Below, in pieces: positions 62,325-64,000 of a stretch of 64,000 nucleotides of DNA; the stretch's first letter is position 1, and each line of letters opens with the position of its first letter. This DNA comes from an uncultured Spirochaetota bacterium (GTDB lineage Bacteria > Spirochaetota > Spirochaetia > JAFGXN01). The DNA lies in assembly GCA_944390005.1 (NCBI GenBank), contig CALXOJ010000007.1, positions 25,252 through 89,251 of the forward strand, written 5' to 3'. The notes beneath the pieces were generated by a model. The model made no database searches and was not told the DNA's origin. It saw nothing but the letters and a program-made list of their open reading frames with translations. The translations under genes were made by a program, and so were the position numbers.

Positions 62325-64000
62325 ATGCGCAAAAAAAAATCGAATCAGCCTTCGGATTTTGAACTTGACAAATACGGTGTTTGGGTCAAGACAAAACTTG
62401 GTTCTTCGTTTGATACGACACAGAATATTGAAAAAGAAGTCGAAAGAACCGAACCGCCGCGCTCATTCACACCGCAAAAGAGCGATTCTTTTACATTCGA
62501 CTCAATTCACACACAAATCGAGAACATAAAAAAAGATCTCTCCGATTTAAAAAACGAAATCAAGGATTCGAAAATCGAAAATTTTTCTCTCTTCTCAAAT
62601 GAACCTGTCGATTTTTTCGCAGACCACCCGTCTTTAAAAAGCGAAAGCAATTCCTCCGATTTCGGAATCGGAGCGCTCTCCAAAACAGATGATCTCCTTT
62701 CCGATTTCGATACTTCCGAACAAAACAATAATCCGACAGAAAAAGACAAACAAGACGCCGAATTGTCTTCCTCAATCGATTCATTGTTTACGGATGATTT
62801 GGAACTCACAGAAGAAGATATACGTTCTTTCGACGAAGAAACACAGCCGACTTGCGTGAATGACAAATTTGACTTCTTCGACGAAAAAAATATAGAAGAA
62901 ACCTTACCGGAAGAAGCAACGTCGGACTTGATTCTTGACCCATTGGAAGATTTTGATTTACCCGAAGAAAAAGAAATTGAGTTTCCGAAAGCTAAAGAAT
63001 CAGATGAAGACAACGATTTCTTCGACATTTTTAATTTCAACTTCAAGGAACCTGAGGAATCCGATAAGCAAAAAGAGGAACAACCGCTCGAAGAAGTGAC
63101 TTCTTCCGACGAGGAGGCAATCTTCGACAACGAACATTTTTCTTTTTTTGATGATAACAAGATCGCCCCAACCGAAGAACCGATTATCGAAGAACCGATT
63201 ATCGAAGAACCGATTATCGAAGAACCGATTATCGAAGAACCGATTATCGAAGAACCGATTGTCGAAGAACCGATTGTCGAAGAACCGATTATCGAAGAAC
63301 CGATTGTTGAAGAACCGATTGTTGAAGAACCGATTGTTGAAGAACCGATTGTTGAAGAACCGATTGTCGAAGAACCGATTGTCGAAGAACCGATTGTCGA
63401 AGAACCGATTGTCGAAGAGCCGATTATCGAAAAACCGATTGTCGAAGAGCCGATTATCGAAGAACCGATTGTTGAAGATTCTGAACCGGCCTTCTTTCTT
63501 TCCGAAGACAATACCGATCTGGATGACATCGGTTTTACCGATACAGAAGGCATGAATACTATCCAACCGGGGATCAACGACGGTCTGCGCGAAACAGCCG
63601 AAGAGCCGGTCGTTGAGAACGATGAACTCGGCACCGTCAACGGTGTCATTCACTTACATGAAGATGAGCCGACAGAAGAGCAATCACTGCAGCCCGACAA
63701 AGAAGAGACAGAAGAGGAAACTCTGACTCTTTCTGACAACGAACTTCTGTCACTGCTAAATACAAATGAAGAGATTACCGACGAAAAAACTGAGTCAGTC
63801 ACCCCGCGGGAAACAGCAGCCAACGAATTTTCCGCTGTAGAACCGGAAACGGAAGAAGAGCGCGCCTTCTTCGACTCATTGAATTGGACTTCCGAAGAAC
63901 CGACAGTCGAAGAACCGACAGTTGAAGAACCGACAGTTGAAGAACCGACAGTTGAAGAACCGACAGTTGAAGAACCGACAGTTGAAGAACCGACAGTTGA
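62325..64000 (+). CDS. highly acidic repeat protein, N-terminal 558 codons (runs off window)
   Basis: ATG at 62325 after GGAGAG; no stop before the end of the window. N-terminus MRKKKSNQPSDFELDKYGVWVK, then low-complexity acidic sequence with a coiled segment (IHTQIENIKKDLSDLKNEI), no signal peptide or membrane helix. Two minisatellites follow: twenty EEPI[IV] units and at least seven EEPTV units at the right edge. The DKYGVWVK opening suggests a spirochaete family of unknown function. It is likely cytoplasmic unless the missing part anchors it. A9 directly after the ATG region (62331-62339) could also slip. Confidence 0.8.
   Translation, partial: MRKKKSNQPSDFELDKYGVWVKTKLGSSFDTTQNIEKEVERTEPPRSFTPQKSDSFTFDSIHTQIENIKKDLSDLKNEIKDSKIENFSLFSNEPVDFFADHPSLKSESNSSDFGIGALSKTDDLLSDFDTSEQNNNPTEKDKQDAELSSSIDSLFTDDLELTEEDIRSFDEETQPTCVNDKFDFFDEKNIEETLPEEATSDLILDPLEDFDLPEEKEIEFPKAKESDEDNDFFDIFNFNFKEPEESDKQKEEQPLEEVTSSDEEAIFDNEHFSFFDDNKIAPTEEPIIEEPIIEEPIIEEPIIEEPIIEEPIVEEPIVEEPIIEEPIVEEPIVEEPIVEEPIVEEPIVEEPIVEEPIVEEPIVEEPIIEKPIVEEPIIEEPIVEDSEPAFFLSEDNTDLDDIGFTDTEGMNTIQPGINDGLRETAEEPVVENDELGTVNGVIHLHEDEPTEEQSLQPDKEETEEETLTLSDNELLSLLNTNEEITDEKTESVTPRETAANEFSAVEPETEEERAFFDSLNWTSEEPTVEEPTVEEPTVEEPTVEEPTVEEPTVEEPTV
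63174..63473 (+). repeat. 20-unit 15-bp coding minisatellite (EEPI[IV])
   Basis: Twenty head-to-tail 15-bp units of the GAAGAACCGATTATC type, every unit in frame, with only third-position or I/V changes (one EKP). The 100-residue product is a proline-spaced acidic rod. Runs of identical variants suggest recent unit-by-unit expansion. Confidence 0.95.
63894..64000 (+). repeat. second 15-bp minisatellite (EEPTV), cut by window edge
   Basis: At least seven 15-bp units of the GAAGAACCGACAGTT type in the same frame as the first array, continuing past the window. Confidence 0.9.

Noticed and set aside
63174..63473. CRISPR-like regular repeats
   Set aside because: Units are contiguous without spacers, in frame and coding, and no cas genes are present.
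63148..63653. Long repetitive frames opposite and beside the minisatellite (NRLSK and DNRFF repeats)
   Set aside because: They are other-frame readings of the 15-bp repeat; the acidic frame has a promoter, a ribosome-binding site and continuous non-repeat flanks.

Overview
The window looks like a chromosomal segment of a gut-type Treponema or close spirochaete relative of moderate G+C. This is inferred from gene content and order: a short SMC protein, a PUR-domain (DUF3276) protein, a stand-alone FlhB C-terminal-like protein next to rplS, a YibQ-type deacetylase next to tsaD, type III glutamine synthetase, and many Big2 / InlB-repeat / fibronectin lipoproteins. I could run no database search.

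Layout. 1-3.3 kb: leftward operon glgA, methyltransferase, DUF2156, argH (cut by the window edge). 3.5-7.9 kb: a TetR regulator and a pair of fused ABC exporters with two kinds of palindromic operator, beside a CAT tRNA; this block looks acquired. 8.6-24.8 kb: an accessory surface-glycan region interrupted only by carB. It holds a GH20 hexosaminidase lipoprotein, a fibronectin-type lipoprotein split by a -1 frame change at a slippery heptamer, a GH29 fucosidase / Big2 lipoprotein operon, and a GH16 / InlB-repeat lipoprotein operon. 25-33.7 kb: a tight leftward operon running smc, two small membrane or secreted proteins, a GNAT, the nickel-pincer cofactor genes larE-larB-larC, two small membrane proteins and an exported DUF362 protein. 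33.9-46.9 kb: rnhB, the PUR protein, tmRNA (ssrA), a PopT-like DUF368 protein, glnN, a CDF transporter, hemW-lepB, a PEGA/SUMF1 protein with smpB, a second GH16 lipoprotein, an SGNH hydrolase and a NIPA/DMT-like membrane protein. 46.9-50 kb: DJ-1-like protein, acyl-CoA synthetase, metallo-beta-lactamase protein. 50-52.2 kb: asnS and a methyltransferase. 52.2-59.7 kb: a leftward housekeeping superoperon (deacetylase, tsaD, ydbC-like, ffh, rpsP, khpA, rimM, trmD, rplS, an unknown gene, FlhB-like gene, phosphoribosyltransferase). 59.9-64 kb: DUF1015, tsaC, an FtsB-like protein, and a very acidic repeat protein that runs off the right edge.

The most interesting system is the glycan region. The GH29 operon has a 12-base poly-G tract exactly filling a 17-bp spacer between a plausible -35 and a consensus -10. 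The neighbouring GH16 operon has a (GA)10 tract directly after its ATG, and both alternative frames stop within about 40 codons. Together with GH20 these are activities used on fucosylated, N-acetylhexosamine-containing host glycans such as mucin. My inference is an independently phase-variable surface glycan-foraging locus: promoter strength is tuned for one operon and translation is switched on or off for the other. Three lipoproteins here also share an undescribed C-terminal or central module of about 200 residues marked by an NNTVYK-type start and a hydrophobic-AFY end.

Other notable items are a cloverleaf-like GC-rich intergenic repeat in two copies (24.9 and 39.8 kb), an SMC without a recognisable hinge, and a 15-bp coding minisatellite of 20 units in the last gene. 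I saw no CRISPR array, insertion sequence, prophage or rRNA gene.
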